Positions 19,519-30,045 are shown, counted from the stretch's first letter. The stretch: DNA of 64,000 bases from Enterobacter cloacae subsp. cloacae ATCC 13047 (GCF_000025565.1 NC_014121.1:3286001-3350000), one strand, 5' to 3'. Made by a program: numbers and translations. The notes: generated by a model from the sequence alone, not told the origin.

Positions 19519-22299
19519 TTACGTTCTTTTTGAGCGCATCGCCGCCTGATGTCCTGCAAGCGTACCAAAAATAATGATATCTGCCACCGCGTTACCGCCG
19601 ATACGGTTACCGCCGTGGATCCCGCCGACCACTTCACCGGCCGCAAACGCCCCTGGCAGCACGTTGTGGTTGCTGTCCAGCACGCAGGTTTCGGTGTTGA
19701 TGGTTACGCCGCCCATGGTGTGGTGCACGCCCGGCGCAATCTGAATGGCGTAGAATGGCCCTTCGTTGATGGGCGCACGCAGCGCGGTGGTACGGCCAAA
19801 ATCATCGTCATGCTGTTTTTCAACAAAGCCGTTGTAGCGCTCAAGGGTCGCCAGGAAAGCGTGGTAATCCATACCCAGCGCCTCGGCAAGGGCTTTTGGC
19901 GAGCTGGCGCTGGTCACAAAGCCTTTGGCGATGTACTCATCCGCCGCTTTGTTTTTGGCACGAACGTGCTCGTCAAAGACGATATACGCGTATTTCTCCG
20001 GCAGTGCGATGATTGACGCCGAGACTTTATCGCGAGTTTCCATTTCATTGAAGAAACGGTTCCCCTGCTGGTTCACCAGAATCGCTCCGCCGCCGCGAAT
20101 GGATTCGGAAATCAGGTACGAGGTTTTCTGCTCAACGGTTGGGTGGATCTGAATTTCACCCATATCTACCGTACCGGCACCGATGCGTTCCAGCAGCGCG
20201 ATACCGCCGCCGGTTGCCCCTTTGTGGTTGGTGGTGACAAAACCTTCCAGGTCAGGGCGGTATTTCACCACCATCTGGCTGTTGGCGCTGAAGCCACCGG
20301 TGGCGACAATGACGCTTTTAATGGTCACGGTGAGGGTTTCGTTCTCTTCTGTGGTCAGACGCACGCCGGTGACTTCGCCGTTTTCGAACAGGATGTCGCT
20401 GACGGACGTATCGAGCATCACGTCGATGTTGCGTTTGTTGACGTTACGCACCAGGCCGCTGATCAGATAGCCGCCTACCGCAGAGCCGTCTTTTGGACGG
20501 TGCGTACGGTCAATGCTCATCCCGCCGGTGGTGGTGATGTCATTCAGCATAATGCCGCGGGTTGCCAGCCATTCAATCGCCTGCGGCGCATTCTCCACGA
20601 AGCGGCGCAGCAGTTCCGGGTTGTTCTTGTTACCGCCCCCTTTCAGGCTCTCCTGGTAGAACAGCTCTTTGCTGTCCTGGATCCCTTTCACCCGCTGGAA
20701 GCGCGTCTCGGCGGCATTCATCCCGGCAGAAGCTTTGATGGTGTTCCCGCCGATGGTTGGCATCTTCTCAACAATCAGCACGCTCGCGCCTTCATCGTGG
20801 GCCTGAATGGCTGCGGCCAGACCGGCACCGCCGCTACCCACTACCACCACATCCACACTGCGGGTCGCGTTCGGGTCAGCGCCCTCTTCTGCCGCCAGCG
20901 CTTTGCTGGATTTCAGCATCGCTTTAGAGACCGCTTTTTTCACCGCTTCACTCTGGCTGGTTGCACCCGTGATGGCATCCACGTGCGGGGTATTGGCGTC
21001 CAGAATGCGGGTGCGGATCTCTTCAAAGCTGGTGACAAACTCAACGTCTTCGCTCGGGCCAGACGCCAGCGCAATATCGGCGATGCGATCGGTTTCCAGA
21101 CTGACGTTGATTACCAGTTCGTTAACATCGTCCTGCACCTTCTCAGTGAACATGCCTGGTTTGAATTTTGATTCGCCCATGCTCATATCGCGGATCATCG
21201 CTTCCACCAGCGAGAAACGCCACAGCGGTTCAGGAATGCTCAGATCTTCGCGTTTGGTGCTGTCCATAAACAGCTCCAGACTTTCACCGGCCGCGATCCG
21301 GTCAGTCCAGTCCGGGTAAGCGATGGTAGCGCGCCCCACGGCAATCAGGTCGTAACCGCTATCCAGCGCCTCGTTAACGTCTGCGGCATTCACCACGCCG
21401 CCGACCCCCATCACCGGAACCTGAGCCAGGGTTTCAGAGCGCATGGCGCAATATTTTTTGATGAGCGGGGTTGGGTCCTGCGTGTCGACAATGGAAGGAC
21501 GCAGGGTCGCCCCTACGGAGAAGTGCAGATAATCCACACCGCGCGCCGCCAGTTTTTCCAGCAGGTACATGGTGTCTTCAAAGCGGATGCCCGGGACTTC
21601 CAGCTCTTCAGGGGAGAAACGGTAGCCAATAATGAACGCATCGTCCGCGTACTGGCGCACCATTTTGTGCGTGATATCCAGCACCGCCAGCGGGAATTTA
21701 GCGCGGTTATCGCGGCTGCCGCCCCACTCGTCGTCGCGCTGGTTAGAGTTCGGGGAGTAGAACTGCTGAATCAGGTAGGTATTTGCGCCGTGAATTTCAA
21801 CCCCGTCGAAACCAGCCTGAATAGCACGGCGAACGGCTTCACCAAACTTGCCGATCATGCCTTCCACTTCTTCGCCGGTCATGGCAACCGGCGTGGCGGC
21901 CCCGTCACGCGGCGCGGCAACGGCGCTTGGGCCAACCGGCGTGCGGCCACCGATCAGTTTTGGATCGACCATACGGCCGCCGTGGTAGATCTGCAGCAGG
22001 GCTTTCGAGCCTTTGGATTTAATGGCGTCCGCGATTTTCGCCAGCCCGGCGATTTTCTCGTCATTATCGATACCAATCGCGCCGGGGAACGCAAGGCCGA
22101 GATCATCGATAAAGCAGCATTCAACAATAATGGTACCAATGCTGCCGGAACGGGCCCGATAGTACTCCACCAGCTCGCTGGTGACCGTGCCGTCGTAATA
22201 GCCGGTACAGGTGGTCATGGGTGCCATTAACAAACGGTTTTTCAGTTCGGTGCCATTCGGTAATGTGAAGGGGCTCAGAATACGTTCGTTAGTGCTCAT
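19519..22299 (-). CDS. Soluble NADH:fumarate reductase, three-domain flavoprotein (OYE / FMN-bind / FAD)
   Basis: This 926-residue cytoplasmic flavoprotein has three parts. Residues 1-365 are an Old Yellow Enzyme-like FMN barrel (NRLLMAPMTT, HGANTYLIQQF). Residues about 385-470 are an FMN_bind domain with DAITGATS at 441-448, where ApbE would link FMN to Thr447. Residues about 482-926 are a fumarate reductase FAD domain (VVVVGSGGAGLAAAI; catalytic region HHTMGGVTI; GNRIGGNA). This architecture is known from a Klebsiella NADH-dependent cytoplasmic fumarate reductase. There is no signal peptide, unlike periplasmic Shewanella-type enzymes. Urocanate or another enoate as substrate remains possible, but the fumarase and dicarboxylate transporter neighbours favour fumarate. 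Confidence 0.9.
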   Translation of the reverse strand: MSTNERILSPFTLPNGTELKNRLLMAPMTTCTGYYDGTVTSELVEYYRARSGSIGTIIVECCFIDDLGLAFPGAIGIDNDEKIAGLAKIADAIKSKGSKALLQIYHGGRMVDPKLIGGRTPVGPSAVAAPRDGAATPVAMTGEEVEGMIGKFGEAVRRAIQAGFDGVEIHGANTYLIQQFYSPNSNQRDDEWGGSRDNRAKFPLAVLDITHKMVRQYADDAFIIGYRFSPEELEVPGIRFEDTMYLLEKLAARGVDYLHFSVGATLRPSIVDTQDPTPLIKKYCAMRSETLAQVPVMGVGGVVNAADVNEALDSGYDLIAVGRATIAYPDWTDRIAAGESLELFMDSTKREDLSIPEPLWRFSLVEAMIRDMSMGESKFKPGMFTEKVQDDVNELVINVSLETDRIADIALASGPSEDVEFVTSFEEIRTRILDANTPHVDAITGATSQSEAVKKAVSKAMLKSSKALAAEEGADPNATRSVDVVVVGSGGAGLAAAIQAHDEGASVLIVEKMPTIGGNTIKASAGMNAAETRFQRVKGIQDSKELFYQESLKGGGNKNNPELLRRFVENAPQAIEWLATRGIMLNDITTTGGMSIDRTHRPKDGSAVGGYLISGLVRNVNKRNIDVMLDTSVSDILFENGEVTGVRLTTEENETLTVTIKSVIVATGGFSANSQMVVKYRPDLEGFVTTNHKGATGGGIALLERIGAGTVDMGEIQIHPTVEQKTSYLISESIRGGGAILVNQQGNRFFNEMETRDKVSASIIALPEKYAYIVFDEHVRAKNKAADEYIAKGFVTSASSPKALAEALGMDYHAFLATLERYNGFVEKQHDDDFGRTTALRAPINEGPFYAIQIAPGVHHTMGGVTINTETCVLDSNHNVLPGAFAAGEVVGGIHGGNRIGGNAVADIIIFGTLAGHQAAMRSKRT

Positions 22300-22907
22300 A
22301 ATTGAAACTCCAAACTTTAAAAATTAAGAATTCGTTATCGGATTGATTTTTTATTTCGTCGTTATTTGCCGATGTCATGATATTAATATAATGATTTTTT
22401 TAGTTTCTAAAGTTATTACGTTAGTTAAAAAACTATTTAATCCCTGCGATAACACAAATAACACATTGGTGTTAGCGATTGTAATTTAGCCATTCACAAT
22501 AATTTAAAGTTCGTTAAATAACCAATGGTAAAACCACTTCTCCAAAAACCAATAAAGCCCATACAAATCAATCATATAAAAATTATCAAAATTCGACATT
22601 GTTACAGAAATGATAAATTGAACTCATAATATACGTAATACCCACATACGCCAGAGTGGTTATTAATAAAAGCATAAAAATACCGCTGCAATTCTCTTTT
22701 TTTGATCGCGATCAATAGTTATGGCATCCAAAAGCGCAATATAAAAACATCATCAATTTTTAATTTAGCGCAAACCAAAATGCGTTAAATCGCTATTACT
22801 GAAAATACAAATCAGCACCTTTAATAACTAAAAAAAGCAAAGAAACTTAAGAAAGCAATTTTGTTTTTCAGTGCGACCGAATTTTTGACAACTTAAGACG
22901 TGAAACT
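22300..22907. promoter_or_regulatory. Divergent regulatory region of the fumarate reductase and DASS transporter genes
   Basis: This 608-bp gene-free region is AT-rich throughout. It separates two divergently transcribed anaerobic genes and probably contains DcuR-type and FNR sites. The perfect FNR site is listed separately. Toward the reductase gene only a half-site (TTGAT near 22342) was seen. Confidence 0.6.
22702..22715 (+). promoter_or_regulatory. Perfect FNR box upstream of the DASS transporter
   Basis: TTGATCGCGATCAA equals the FNR consensus TTGAT-N4-ATCAA with no mismatch. A -10-like AATATAAAA lies at about 22738-22746, which would put the site centre about 41-43 bp before the start point, the class II activator position. 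The leader to the transporter ATG would be about 155 nt. Confidence 0.8.
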
Positions 22908-24416
22908 ATGAATACAAAAACTGCTGTAACGCCCCCTGTGGCGAACCAGGCATCAAATGGGAAAGCAAAACGACTGCTGATGATGGCATTGCCCGTCATC
23001 GTCGCCGTCCTGCTGCTGTTTGTTCCGGTACCAGAAGGACTGCCGCCTTATGCGTGGCACTACTTCGCGATCTTTGTCGGCGTGATCGTCGGCTTAATCT
23101 TCGAACCGCTGCCGGGCGCGGTGATCGGTCTGACTGGCGTGGTGGCGATTGCGCTGTGCAGCCAGTGGGTGCTGTTCAGCCCTGAACAGCTGGCCGACCC
23201 GAAATTCAAGCTGGCGGGTGCCTCCTTTAAGTGGGCCGTGAGCGGGTTTGGTAACTCGACTGTGTGGCTGATCTTCGGTGCCTTCATGTTCGCCGCGGGC
23301 TATGATAAAACCCGCTTCGGCCGCCGTCTGGCGCTGATTCTGGTGAAATATCTCGGCCGTCGCAGCCTGACGCTCGGTTATGCCATCACCTTCGCGGACC
23401 TGCTGCTGGCACCGTTTACGCCGTCCAACACCGCACGTAGCGGCGGGACCATCTACCCGATCATCGCTAACCTGCCGCCGCTGTATGGCTCAAAACCAAA
23501 CGACCCAAGCGCGCGTAAAATTGGTTCGTACCTGATGTGGGTGGCGATCACCGCGGCCTGTATCACCAGCTCGATGTTCCTCTCCGCCCTTGCGCCGAAC
23601 CTGCTGGCACTGGCGCTGGTGAAAAGCACGGTAGGGATTGATATCTCCTGGGGTACCTGGTTCCTCGCCTTCCTGCCGCTGGGCATTCTGCTGATTCTGA
23701 CCATGCCGCTGCTGGCCTACTGGTTCTACCCACCAGAAGTCAAAGTGAATAATGAAGTACCGCTGTGGGCAACGCGTGAACTGGAAAAACTGGGCAAACT
23801 GTCCCGCAATGAAATTCTGCTGCTGGTGTTCGTGTGCTGTGCGCTGCTGATGTGGATCTTCGCCGCCGCGTGGATTGAACCAGCCATGGCTGCCCTGCTG
23901 ATTGTGGGTCTGATGCTGTGGACCGGCGTGCTGGAGTGGAACGATATCACCGGAAATAAAGCCGCGTGGAATACCTTCGTCTGGTTCGCCACCCTGGTCG
24001 CGCTGGCGGACGGCCTCTCCTCTACCGGCTTTATCAGCTGGCTGGGTAAAGAAGGCGGTCTGTTAATGAGCGGTATCTCGCCGGGCGTTGCCACCATCGT
24101 ACTGCTGCTGGCGTTCTACCTGCTGCACTACCTGTTTGCCAGCACCACCGCGCACACCACCGCGCTGCTGCCGGCGATGCTGACCATCGCCTCCACCATT
24201 CCGGGCATGAATATGGAAGTCTTCGTCCTGCTGATGGTGACCTCGCTGGGTGTGATGGGGATCATCACCCCGTACGGTACCGGCCCAAGCCCGATTTACT
24301 ACGGTAGTGGCTACCTGCCAACCAAAGACTACTGGCGCCTGGGCACTATCTTCGGTGCCATCTTCCTGGCGGCCCTGCTGCTGATTGGTTATCCGTGGAT
24401 GTCCATGATGTTCTGA
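22908..24416 (+). CDS. DASS-family anion transporter (CitT/TtdT-like dicarboxylate antiporter)
   Basis: This 502-residue protein has about 12-14 hydrophobic helices and belongs to the divalent anion:Na+ symporter family, nearest to the bacterial CitT/TtdT group. Those proteins exchange citrate, tartrate or malate for succinate in anaerobic fermentation. Family-typical segments are APFTPSNTARSGGTIYPI (about 165-182) and LFASTTAHTTALLPAML, the two SNT/STT substrate and cation sites, and PYGTGPSPIYYGSGY. The gene lies between a perfect FNR box and a class I fumarase. It may therefore import tartrate, malate or fumarate in exchange for succinate made by the adjacent reductase. The exact substrate is inferred. 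Confidence 0.88.
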   Translation: MNTKTAVTPPVANQASNGKAKRLLMMALPVIVAVLLLFVPVPEGLPPYAWHYFAIFVGVIVGLIFEPLPGAVIGLTGVVAIALCSQWVLFSPEQLADPKFKLAGASFKWAVSGFGNSTVWLIFGAFMFAAGYDKTRFGRRLALILVKYLGRRSLTLGYAITFADLLLAPFTPSNTARSGGTIYPIIANLPPLYGSKPNDPSARKIGSYLMWVAITAACITSSMFLSALAPNLLALALVKSTVGIDISWGTWFLAFLPLGILLILTMPLLAYWFYPPEVKVNNEVPLWATRELEKLGKLSRNEILLLVFVCCALLMWIFAAAWIEPAMAALLIVGLMLWTGVLEWNDITGNKAAWNTFVWFATLVALADGLSSTGFISWLGKEGGLLMSGISPGVATIVLLLAFYLLHYLFASTTAHTTALLPAMLTIASTIPGMNMEVFVLLMVTSLGVMGIITPYGTGPSPIYYGSGYLPTKDYWRLGTIFGAIFLAALLLIGYPWMSMMF

Positions 24417-24422
24417 TTCCTG

Positions 24423-24446
24423 ACCGCCGGACTTCTCCTCCGGCGG
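24423..24446 (+). terminator. Hairpin terminator or attenuator between transporter and fumarase
   Basis: The stem ACCGCCGGA...TCCGGCGGT is followed by TTTTATTTTT. It is 6 bp after the transporter stop and only 22 bp before the fumarase start, so partial read-through would be needed if both genes share one promoter. Confidence 0.75.
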
Positions 24447-24468
24447 TTTTATTTTTCTGGAGCAAGCT

Positions 24469-26118
24469 ATGTCAAACAAACCGTTTTTTTATCAAAACCC
24501 CTTCCCACTCGCGCACGACGACACCGAATACTATCTGCTGACCAAAGAGCACGTCTCCGTGGCTGAGTTCGACGGTCAGGAAGTCCTGAAAGTCGAGCCA
24601 GAGGCGCTGACGCTGCTGGCACAGCAGGCGTTCCACGATGCTGCGTTTATGCTGCGTCCTTCCCATCAGAAGCAGGTCGCCGCCATTCTTAACGACCCGG
24701 AAGCGAGCCAGAACGATAAGTACGTTGCCCTGCAGTTCCTGCGTAACTCTGAAATCGCCGCTAAAGGCGTGCTGCCAACCTGCCAGGATACCGGTACAGC
24801 GATCATCATGGGTAAAAAAGGCCAGCGCGTCTGGACCGGCGGTGGCGATGAAGCCGCGCTGAGTCAGGGGGTGTACAACACCTACATCGAAGACAACCTG
24901 CGCTACTCCCAGAACGCGGCGCTGGATATGTATAAAGAGGTGAACACCGGCACCAACCTGCCTGCGCAGATCGACCTCTACAGCGTCGACGGCGACGAGT
25001 ACAAATTCCTCTGCATGGCGAAAGGCGGCGGTTCAGCCAACAAAACCTACCTCTATCAGGAAACCAAAGCGCTGATCACTCCGGCGAAGCTGAAAAACTA
25101 TCTGGTGGAGAAGATGCGTACCCTGGGTACCGCGGCCTGTCCGCCTTACCATATTGCCTTCGTGATTGGCGGAACCTCCGCGGAAGCGACGCTGAAAACG
25201 GTGAAGCTGGCCTCCACCCGCTACTACGACGCCCTGCCTACCGAGGGGAACGAGCACGGCCAGGCGTTCCGCGATGTTCAGCTCGAACAGGAACTGCTCC
25301 AGGAAGCGCAGAACCTGGGTCTGGGTGCGCAGTTTGGTGGTAAATACTTCGCTCACGATATCCGCGTGATCCGCCTGCCGCGCCACGGTGCCTCCTGCCC
25401 AATCGGCATGGGTGTCTCCTGCTCCGCAGACCGTAACATCAAAGCGAAAATCAACCGCGACGGGATCTGGATTGAAAAACTGGAACACAACCCGGGTCAG
25501 TACATTCCTGAAACGCTGCGCCAGCAGGGCGAAGGCGACGTGGTCAGCATCAACCTCAACACGCCGATGAACGAGATCCTGGCGCAGCTTTCCGCGCACC
25601 CGGTCTCTACCCGCCTGTCGCTGAACGGCACCATCATCGTGGCGCGTGATATCGCCCACGCGAAGCTGAAAGAGCTGCTCGACAACGGCGAGGAACTGCC
25701 GCAGTACGTTAAAGACCATCCGATTTACTATGCGGGCCCGGCCAAAACGCCGGAAGGTTATGCCTCCGGCTCACTCGGCCCAACCACTGCGGGCCGCATG
25801 GACTCGTATGTGGATTTACTGCAGTCCCACGGCGCGAGCATGATCATGCTGGCTAAAGGCAACCGCAGCCAGCAGGTGACGGATGCCTGCCACAAACACG
25901 GCGGCTTCTACCTGGGCAGCATCGGCGGCCCGGCGGCGGTACTGGCGCAAAACAGCATCAAGAGCCTGGAGTGCGTGGCGTATCCGGAACTGGGAATGGA
26001 AGCCATCTGGAAAATTGAAGTGGAGAACTTCCCGGCGTTTATCCTGGTGGATGACAAAGGTAACGACTTCTTCCAGCAGATCCAGAACAAACAGTGCCAG
26101 GGATGTTCACAGCGCTGA
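24469..26118 (+). CDS. fumB: Class I fumarase (FumB-like)
   Basis: This 549-residue [4Fe-4S] fumarase interconverts malate and fumarate. Cys105 in [10 protein letters not shown], and the cysteines in GTAACPPYH and [11 protein letters not shown], fit the three cluster ligands of E. coli FumA/FumB. The N- and C-terminal fumerase domains are both complete. Several residues agree with anaerobic FumB rather than FumA (for example [20 protein letters not shown] and NKQC near the end). With the transporter and the soluble reductase it would turn malate into fumarate and then succinate. It overlaps the convergent lysR gene by 12 bp. Confidence 0.92.
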   Translation: MSNKPFFYQNPFPLAHDDTEYYLLTKEHVSVAEFDGQEVLKVEPEALTLLAQQAFHDAAFMLRPSHQKQVAAILNDPEASQNDKYVALQFLRNSEIAAKGVLPTCQDTGTAIIMGKKGQRVWTGGGDEAALSQGVYNTYIEDNLRYSQNAALDMYKEVNTGTNLPAQIDLYSVDGDEYKFLCMAKGGGSANKTYLYQETKALITPAKLKNYLVEKMRTLGTAACPPYHIAFVIGGTSAEATLKTVKLASTRYYDALPTEGNEHGQAFRDVQLEQELLQEAQNLGLGAQFGGKYFAHDIRVIRLPRHGASCPIGMGVSCSADRNIKAKINRDGIWIEKLEHNPGQYIPETLRQQGEGDVVSINLNTPMNEILAQLSAHPVSTRLSLNGTIIVARDIAHAKLKELLDNGEELPQYVKDHPIYYAGPAKTPEGYASGSLGPTTAGRMDSYVDLLQSHGASMIMLAKGNRSQQVTDACHKHGGFYLGSIGGPAAVLAQNSIKSLECVAYPELGMEAIWKIEVENFPAFILVDDKGNDFFQQIQNKQCQGCSQR

Positions 26119-26991
26119 GCGTTTCCATAGTGCCGGCAGCCGCGACAACGTTTGATTGATCCGTTCACGCTTGTCGCTGCCCGGCTTCCAGATAGTGACC
26201 ATCGTCTGACTTATCCCCTGGCTGCCCACTTCGGTGGGCAGCCTTTTTACGTTTTTCCACTGCGTCGCATGAAGATGGGTCGGCAAAAAGCCCCAGCCAC
26301 AGCCCTGCTCCAGCAGGCCGCGCAGCATCTCAATTTCATTAGTGAAAAGGGTATGCCCGGCAATTTGCAGACGACGGGCAACCGGTTCATCTGACGCGGC
26401 ATGCATAACCACCTGCGGAACCAGAGAGAGATCGAGCAGCGAAACCGGCGTGGCAACCTTCGCAAAAAGCGCGTCTGCGGCGTAAAAATCCATGTCGATG
26501 GCTCCCAAAGCCCGCCACTCCATCTCATTACCCACGCTGCGGTTGCGCGCCTGGCAGATACCTAAATCCGCCTCTCCGCTCGCCAGCATGGCTTCCGCCT
26601 CGTCACGCGACGCGCTGGTCAGGCTCAGGCGTATTTTTTGTGCCGCCATTTCTGCAATCAGCGCCTGCAGAAAAGCCCGGGGAGTGAACGGATCGTAAAC
26701 AAGGGCAATGTCCTGCGTCGCGCTGTCCGGCACCGCTCTGGCAAAGGCCTCAAAGGCTTTCACCTGACGCATCAGCAGGTGCGCCTGTCGCTGAAGCTGT
26801 TCCCCTTCAGGCGTTAGCCGCACGCTGCGTCCCTCGCGCAGGAACAGGGCATAACCCAGCCCGTCCTCAAGAAAATCGATCAGATCGCGCAGGGTCGTAC
26901 GGTCTTTACCGAGCTTAATGGCCGCCTTCATCAGGCTGCCGTGCTCTGCCACCGCGGTAAACGCCTCCAGCTGGGCAAATGAATAGACCAT
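26107..26991 (-). CDS. LysR-family transcriptional regulator
   Basis: This 294-residue LysR-type regulator has an N-terminal winged helix-turn-helix ([20 protein letters not shown] through [21 protein letters not shown]) and a C-terminal effector domain. The recognition-helix region differs from the usual SQPAVS form, having KDRTTLRDL. The start was placed at MVYSFAQLE because AGAGGA lies 7 bp before it. Longer in-frame starts lack this. It is convergent with the fumarase and divergent from the serine hydrolase (112-bp gap), which is the most likely target. The effector is unknown. Confidence 0.85.
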   Translation of the reverse strand: MVYSFAQLEAFTAVAEHGSLMKAAIKLGKDRTTLRDLIDFLEDGLGYALFLREGRSVRLTPEGEQLQRQAHLLMRQVKAFEAFARAVPDSATQDIALVYDPFTPRAFLQALIAEMAAQKIRLSLTSASRDEAEAMLASGEADLGICQARNRSVGNEMEWRALGAIDMDFYAADALFAKVATPVSLLDLSLVPQVVMHAASDEPVARRLQIAGHTLFTNEIEMLRGLLEQGCGWGFLPTHLHATQWKNVKRLPTEVGSQGISQTMVTIWKPGSDKRERINQTLSRLPALWKRSAL

Positions 26992-27103
26992 CGCTTCCTC
27001 TCCCTTCATTCCGTTTTTCGGGGGAATTTCCCCCATAACCCGTTTTTTATTATAGGGCGCGGCTTCTTAAACTGAAGTCCTTCCTGAACCAAACGAGATA
27101 AAC

Positions 27104-28402
27104 ATGAAAAACAAAACGTTAAACCGCAGCCTGCTCGCCGCACTGGTGGTCAGCAGCCTCTTATCCCCTGCCGTTATGGCTGCCTGTCACGGCACCGACC
27201 TCAACCAGTGCCCTGCACCGTTTGACGCAACTCTTCCCGACACGCACAGCATGCTCACCTGGAGTCAGGCGGATCGCGTGGTGGGCTTTCGTAACGACTA
27301 TCGCAACTACGCGGGCGATGTTTTCCGCCACGGAAAGGCCACACCGCTGCTGGCAGCAGAGAAACCGCTTACCGACGCCCGCTATCAGGTTAATGGCAAG
27401 ACCTATACCCTCCAGGATTACGTGAAGCGCCAGAACGTCAGCGGCATGCTGGTGCTGAAGGACGGCAAAATAGCGTGGAAATATCTGGGTGAAGGCAATA
27501 CCGATTCCACGCTCTGGACATCACGTTCGGTGGGGAAATCCGTGGTCTCTGCGCTGGTCGGGGTCGCCCTTAAAGAGGGCAAAATCCACTCCCTTGACGA
27601 TCTTATCACCCGCTACGAACCCGATTTAAAAGGCACGGCGTGGGATGGGGTGACGCTGAGACAGCTGATCACTCACACCTCTGGCGTGGCGTGGAACGAA
27701 GACTACACCAACCCACAGTCTGATTTCGCGCAGCTCACCGAATGCGAAGCGAAGCCGGGCACCTACGACTGCGTGCGTAAGCTGGTGAAGGGGTTACATC
27801 GGGAACACCCGGCCGGAGAGAACTGGTCCTATTCATCGGGTGGCGCGTGGCTGCTGGGTGACGTGCTGGAGCGCGCCACCGGTATGACGCTGGCGGCGTA
27901 CCTGGAGAAAAGCATCTGGCAGCCGTACGGGATGGCGAACGACGGCGTATGGCATGCCTACCGTAAAGGCCAGCACGATGTCGGCGCGCACGGCTTTAAC
28001 GCCACGCTGGAAGACTGGGGCCGCTTCGGCGAATTTATCCTGCATAACGGTACGCTCCCTTCGGGCAAACAGATCCTGCCTGACGGCTGGGTAAAAGAGT
28101 CGTCAGACTGGACCCAGGCGAAAGGCTCCGTCTCAGACGCGCATCCGAAAGGGTTGTACGGCTATCAGTGGTGGAATAACGAGGTGCCCGCCACGGCCAC
28201 AGACGTTAAGCCCGCGCCAGAGGATTCCCTGAAAGATTCACTCTGGGCGCTGGGGATTTTTGGCCAGATGATTATGGTGAATCAAAAGGAAAACCTGGTG
28301 ATCGTCCAGTGGTCCACCTGGCCGCAGGCGGAGCCGTCTTTCAGCGCCCAGCCGCTGGAAGCGTCGCTGATGTTTAGCGCAATTGCACAGGCGCTGCGCT
28401 GA
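27104..28402 (+). CDS. Exported serine hydrolase, class C beta-lactamase fold
   Basis: This 432-residue protein has a signal peptide (about 1-26, ending VMA before ACHGTD). The beta-lactamase/DD-peptidase-fold catalytic SxxK is in SRSVGKSVVSALVG (about 141-154). The second motif appears as YSSGGAW (about 244-250, Tyr of the Y-x-N/S box). The closest general type is the 6-aminohexanoate-dimer hydrolase/esterase group of this fold, rather than a true AmpC, which is about 380 residues and lacks the long N-terminal part. No resistance function can be inferred. It is divergent from a LysR gene, which may control it. Confidence 0.82.
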   Translation: MKNKTLNRSLLAALVVSSLLSPAVMAACHGTDLNQCPAPFDATLPDTHSMLTWSQADRVVGFRNDYRNYAGDVFRHGKATPLLAAEKPLTDARYQVNGKTYTLQDYVKRQNVSGMLVLKDGKIAWKYLGEGNTDSTLWTSRSVGKSVVSALVGVALKEGKIHSLDDLITRYEPDLKGTAWDGVTLRQLITHTSGVAWNEDYTNPQSDFAQLTECEAKPGTYDCVRKLVKGLHREHPAGENWSYSSGGAWLLGDVLERATGMTLAAYLEKSIWQPYGMANDGVWHAYRKGQHDVGAHGFNATLEDWGRFGEFILHNGTLPSGKQILPDGWVKESSDWTQAKGSVSDAHPKGLYGYQWWNNEVPATATDVKPAPEDSLKDSLWALGIFGQMIMVNQKENLVIVQWSTWPQAEPSFSAQPLEASLMFSAIAQALR

Positions 28403-28742
28403 ATAGAGCGCTCTGCCAGTTTTGCCCGGCGGCGCTACGCTTGCACGGGCCTACAAAATTCACAGGTCGGGTAAGCGAAGCGCCACCCGACAAGAGCAGC
28501 GGCTACTCTGCCCTTCTGCGCGATATCACAAAATAGCGATATCAGCCACTTAGCGAATTATGGTGAATAAAAAATCAATGAATTGTTAAGTTATTGTTAG
28601 GCATGTAAATCCCGGTCAACGTCCTGTCATTGATGTGCAGCACGCATCAGTCCATGCGTGATTTGCGCTTATTAATTTCCGTTTAATGCGCCAGTTTTCA
28701 GAAACAGACGGATAACACGTCAATAAAAAACTGGAGACGACC
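28403..28742. other. Intergenic region before the MFS permease gene
   Basis: This 340-bp gap contains the BIME listed separately. After that comes an AT-rich stretch (28540-28600) that probably carries the permease promoter. The permease start has GGAGACGACC before it. No gene was seen. Confidence 0.6.
28421..28492. repeat. BIME (paired REP units)
   Basis: One REP, TTTGCCCGGCGGCGCTACGC with its GGGCCTAC tail, is followed after a short spacer by an inverted partner, GGTCGGGTAAGCG...CGCCACCCGAC. This is the common enterobacterial BIME form. Relatives occur at 51.7, 55.9 and 56.4 kb. Confidence 0.85.
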
Positions 28743-30044
28743 ATGATTTCCTCAACCCCACCTGCAACCGTTCGCGCAAGAGCGGGCGCGATACTTCGCG
28801 TCACCTCGGGCAATTTCCTTGAGCAATTCGACTTCTTCCTGTTCGGGTTCTATGCCACCTACATCGCGCATACCTTCTTCCCGGCGAGCAGTGAGTTTGC
28901 CTCGCTGATGATGACCTTCGCCGTCTTTGGCGCAGGCTTCTTAATGCGCCCCATTGGCGCGATTGTCCTCGGGGCTTACATCGACAAGGTGGGTCGCCGT
29001 AAAGGGTTAATCACCACCCTGTCGATAATGGCGGCCGGTACCTTCCTGATTGTGCTGATCCCCTCTTATGAGAGCATAGGCCTGTGGGCGCCACTGCTGG
29101 TGCTGGCTGGACGCTTGCTGCAGGGCTTTTCCGCCGGGGCGGAGCTTGGCGGCGTGTCGGTCTACCTGGCTGAAATTGCCACGCCGGGTCGCAAAGGCTT
29201 CTTTACCAGCTGGCAGTCCGGCAGTCAGCAGGTGGCGATTATGGTGGCCGCCGCAATGGGCTTTGCGCTGAACGCGATGCTGGAAGAGAGCGCCATTCGT
29301 GAATGGGGCTGGCGGATCCCGTTCCTGTTCGGCTGTCTGATTGTGCCGTTTATCTTCTTCCTGCGCCGCAAGCTGGAAGAGACCGAAGAGTTTCGCACCC
29401 GCCGTCACACGCTGGCGATGCGTCAGGTCTTTACCACCCTGCTGGCGAACTGGCCGGTTGTGGTCGCGGGCATGCTGATGGTCGCCATGACCACCACCGC
29501 GTTCTACCTGATCACCGTCTATGCGCCTACCTTCGGCAAAAAAGTGTTAATGCTCAGCGCCTCCGACAGCCTGCTGGTGACGCTGCTGGTGGCCATCTCC
29601 CAAACTTTTATCTGGCTGCCGGTGGGCGGAGCCCTGTCGGACCGCTTCGGCCGTAAACCGGTGCTGGTTGCCATGACGCTGCTGGCGCTGATCACCAGCT
29701 ATCCGGCCCTGACGCTGCTGGCGCAGGCACCGAGCTTCTCCATGATGCTGAGCGTATTGCTGTGGCTCTCCTTCCTCTATGGCCTCTATAACGGCGCGAT
29801 GATCCCGGCGCTGACGGAGATCATGCCGGTTGAAGTGCGTGTTGCCGGTTTCTCACTGGCGTATAGCCTTGCTACCGCGATCTTCGGCGGGTTTACACCG
29901 GTCATTTCAACGGCCCTGATTGAGTACACCGGCGATAAAGCCTCCCCGGGGTACTGGATGAGCTTCGCGGCGATATGCGCGTTGCTGGCAACGCTTTATC
30001 TCTACCGTCGCAGCGCGATGCGTCTGCAAGTACAGAGAGGATAA
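28743..30044 (+). CDS. MFS metabolite:proton symporter, citrate/tricarballylate type (CitA/TcuC-like)
   Basis: This 433-residue MFS permease of the metabolite:H+ symporter group has about 12 helices. Signature stretches are [16 protein letters not shown] (about 24-39), the loop 2-3 motif [13 protein letters not shown], and the repeat motif [14 protein letters not shown] in the second half. Length and sequence are like Salmonella CitA and TcuC (434), which take up citrate and tricarballylate. The exact substrate is not certain. A periplasmic binding protein gene starts 1 bp after its stop, suggesting one operon. A LysR gene is convergent downstream. Confidence 0.87.
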   Translation: MISSTPPATVRARAGAILRVTSGNFLEQFDFFLFGFYATYIAHTFFPASSEFASLMMTFAVFGAGFLMRPIGAIVLGAYIDKVGRRKGLITTLSIMAAGTFLIVLIPSYESIGLWAPLLVLAGRLLQGFSAGAELGGVSVYLAEIATPGRKGFFTSWQSGSQQVAIMVAAAMGFALNAMLEESAIREWGWRIPFLFGCLIVPFIFFLRRKLEETEEFRTRRHTLAMRQVFTTLLANWPVVVAGMLMVAMTTTAFYLITVYAPTFGKKVLMLSASDSLLVTLLVAISQTFIWLPVGGALSDRFGRKPVLVAMTLLALITSYPALTLLAQAPSFSMMLSVLLWLSFLYGLYNGAMIPALTEIMPVEVRVAGFSLAYSLATAIFGGFTPVISTALIEYTGDKASPGYWMSFAAICALLATLYLYRRSAMRLQVQRG

Positions 30045-30045
30045 T

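Noticed and set aside
20143..21171. Open frame of 342 codons antisense to the fumarate reductase gene
   Set aside because: The reductase reading is strongly supported by domains and motifs; the antisense frame has no ribosome site or recognisable protein.
27104..28402. AmpC beta-lactamase
   Set aside because: It shares the SxxK fold, but length, N-terminal extension and motif context fit other serine hydrolases of this fold; no resistance role is supported.
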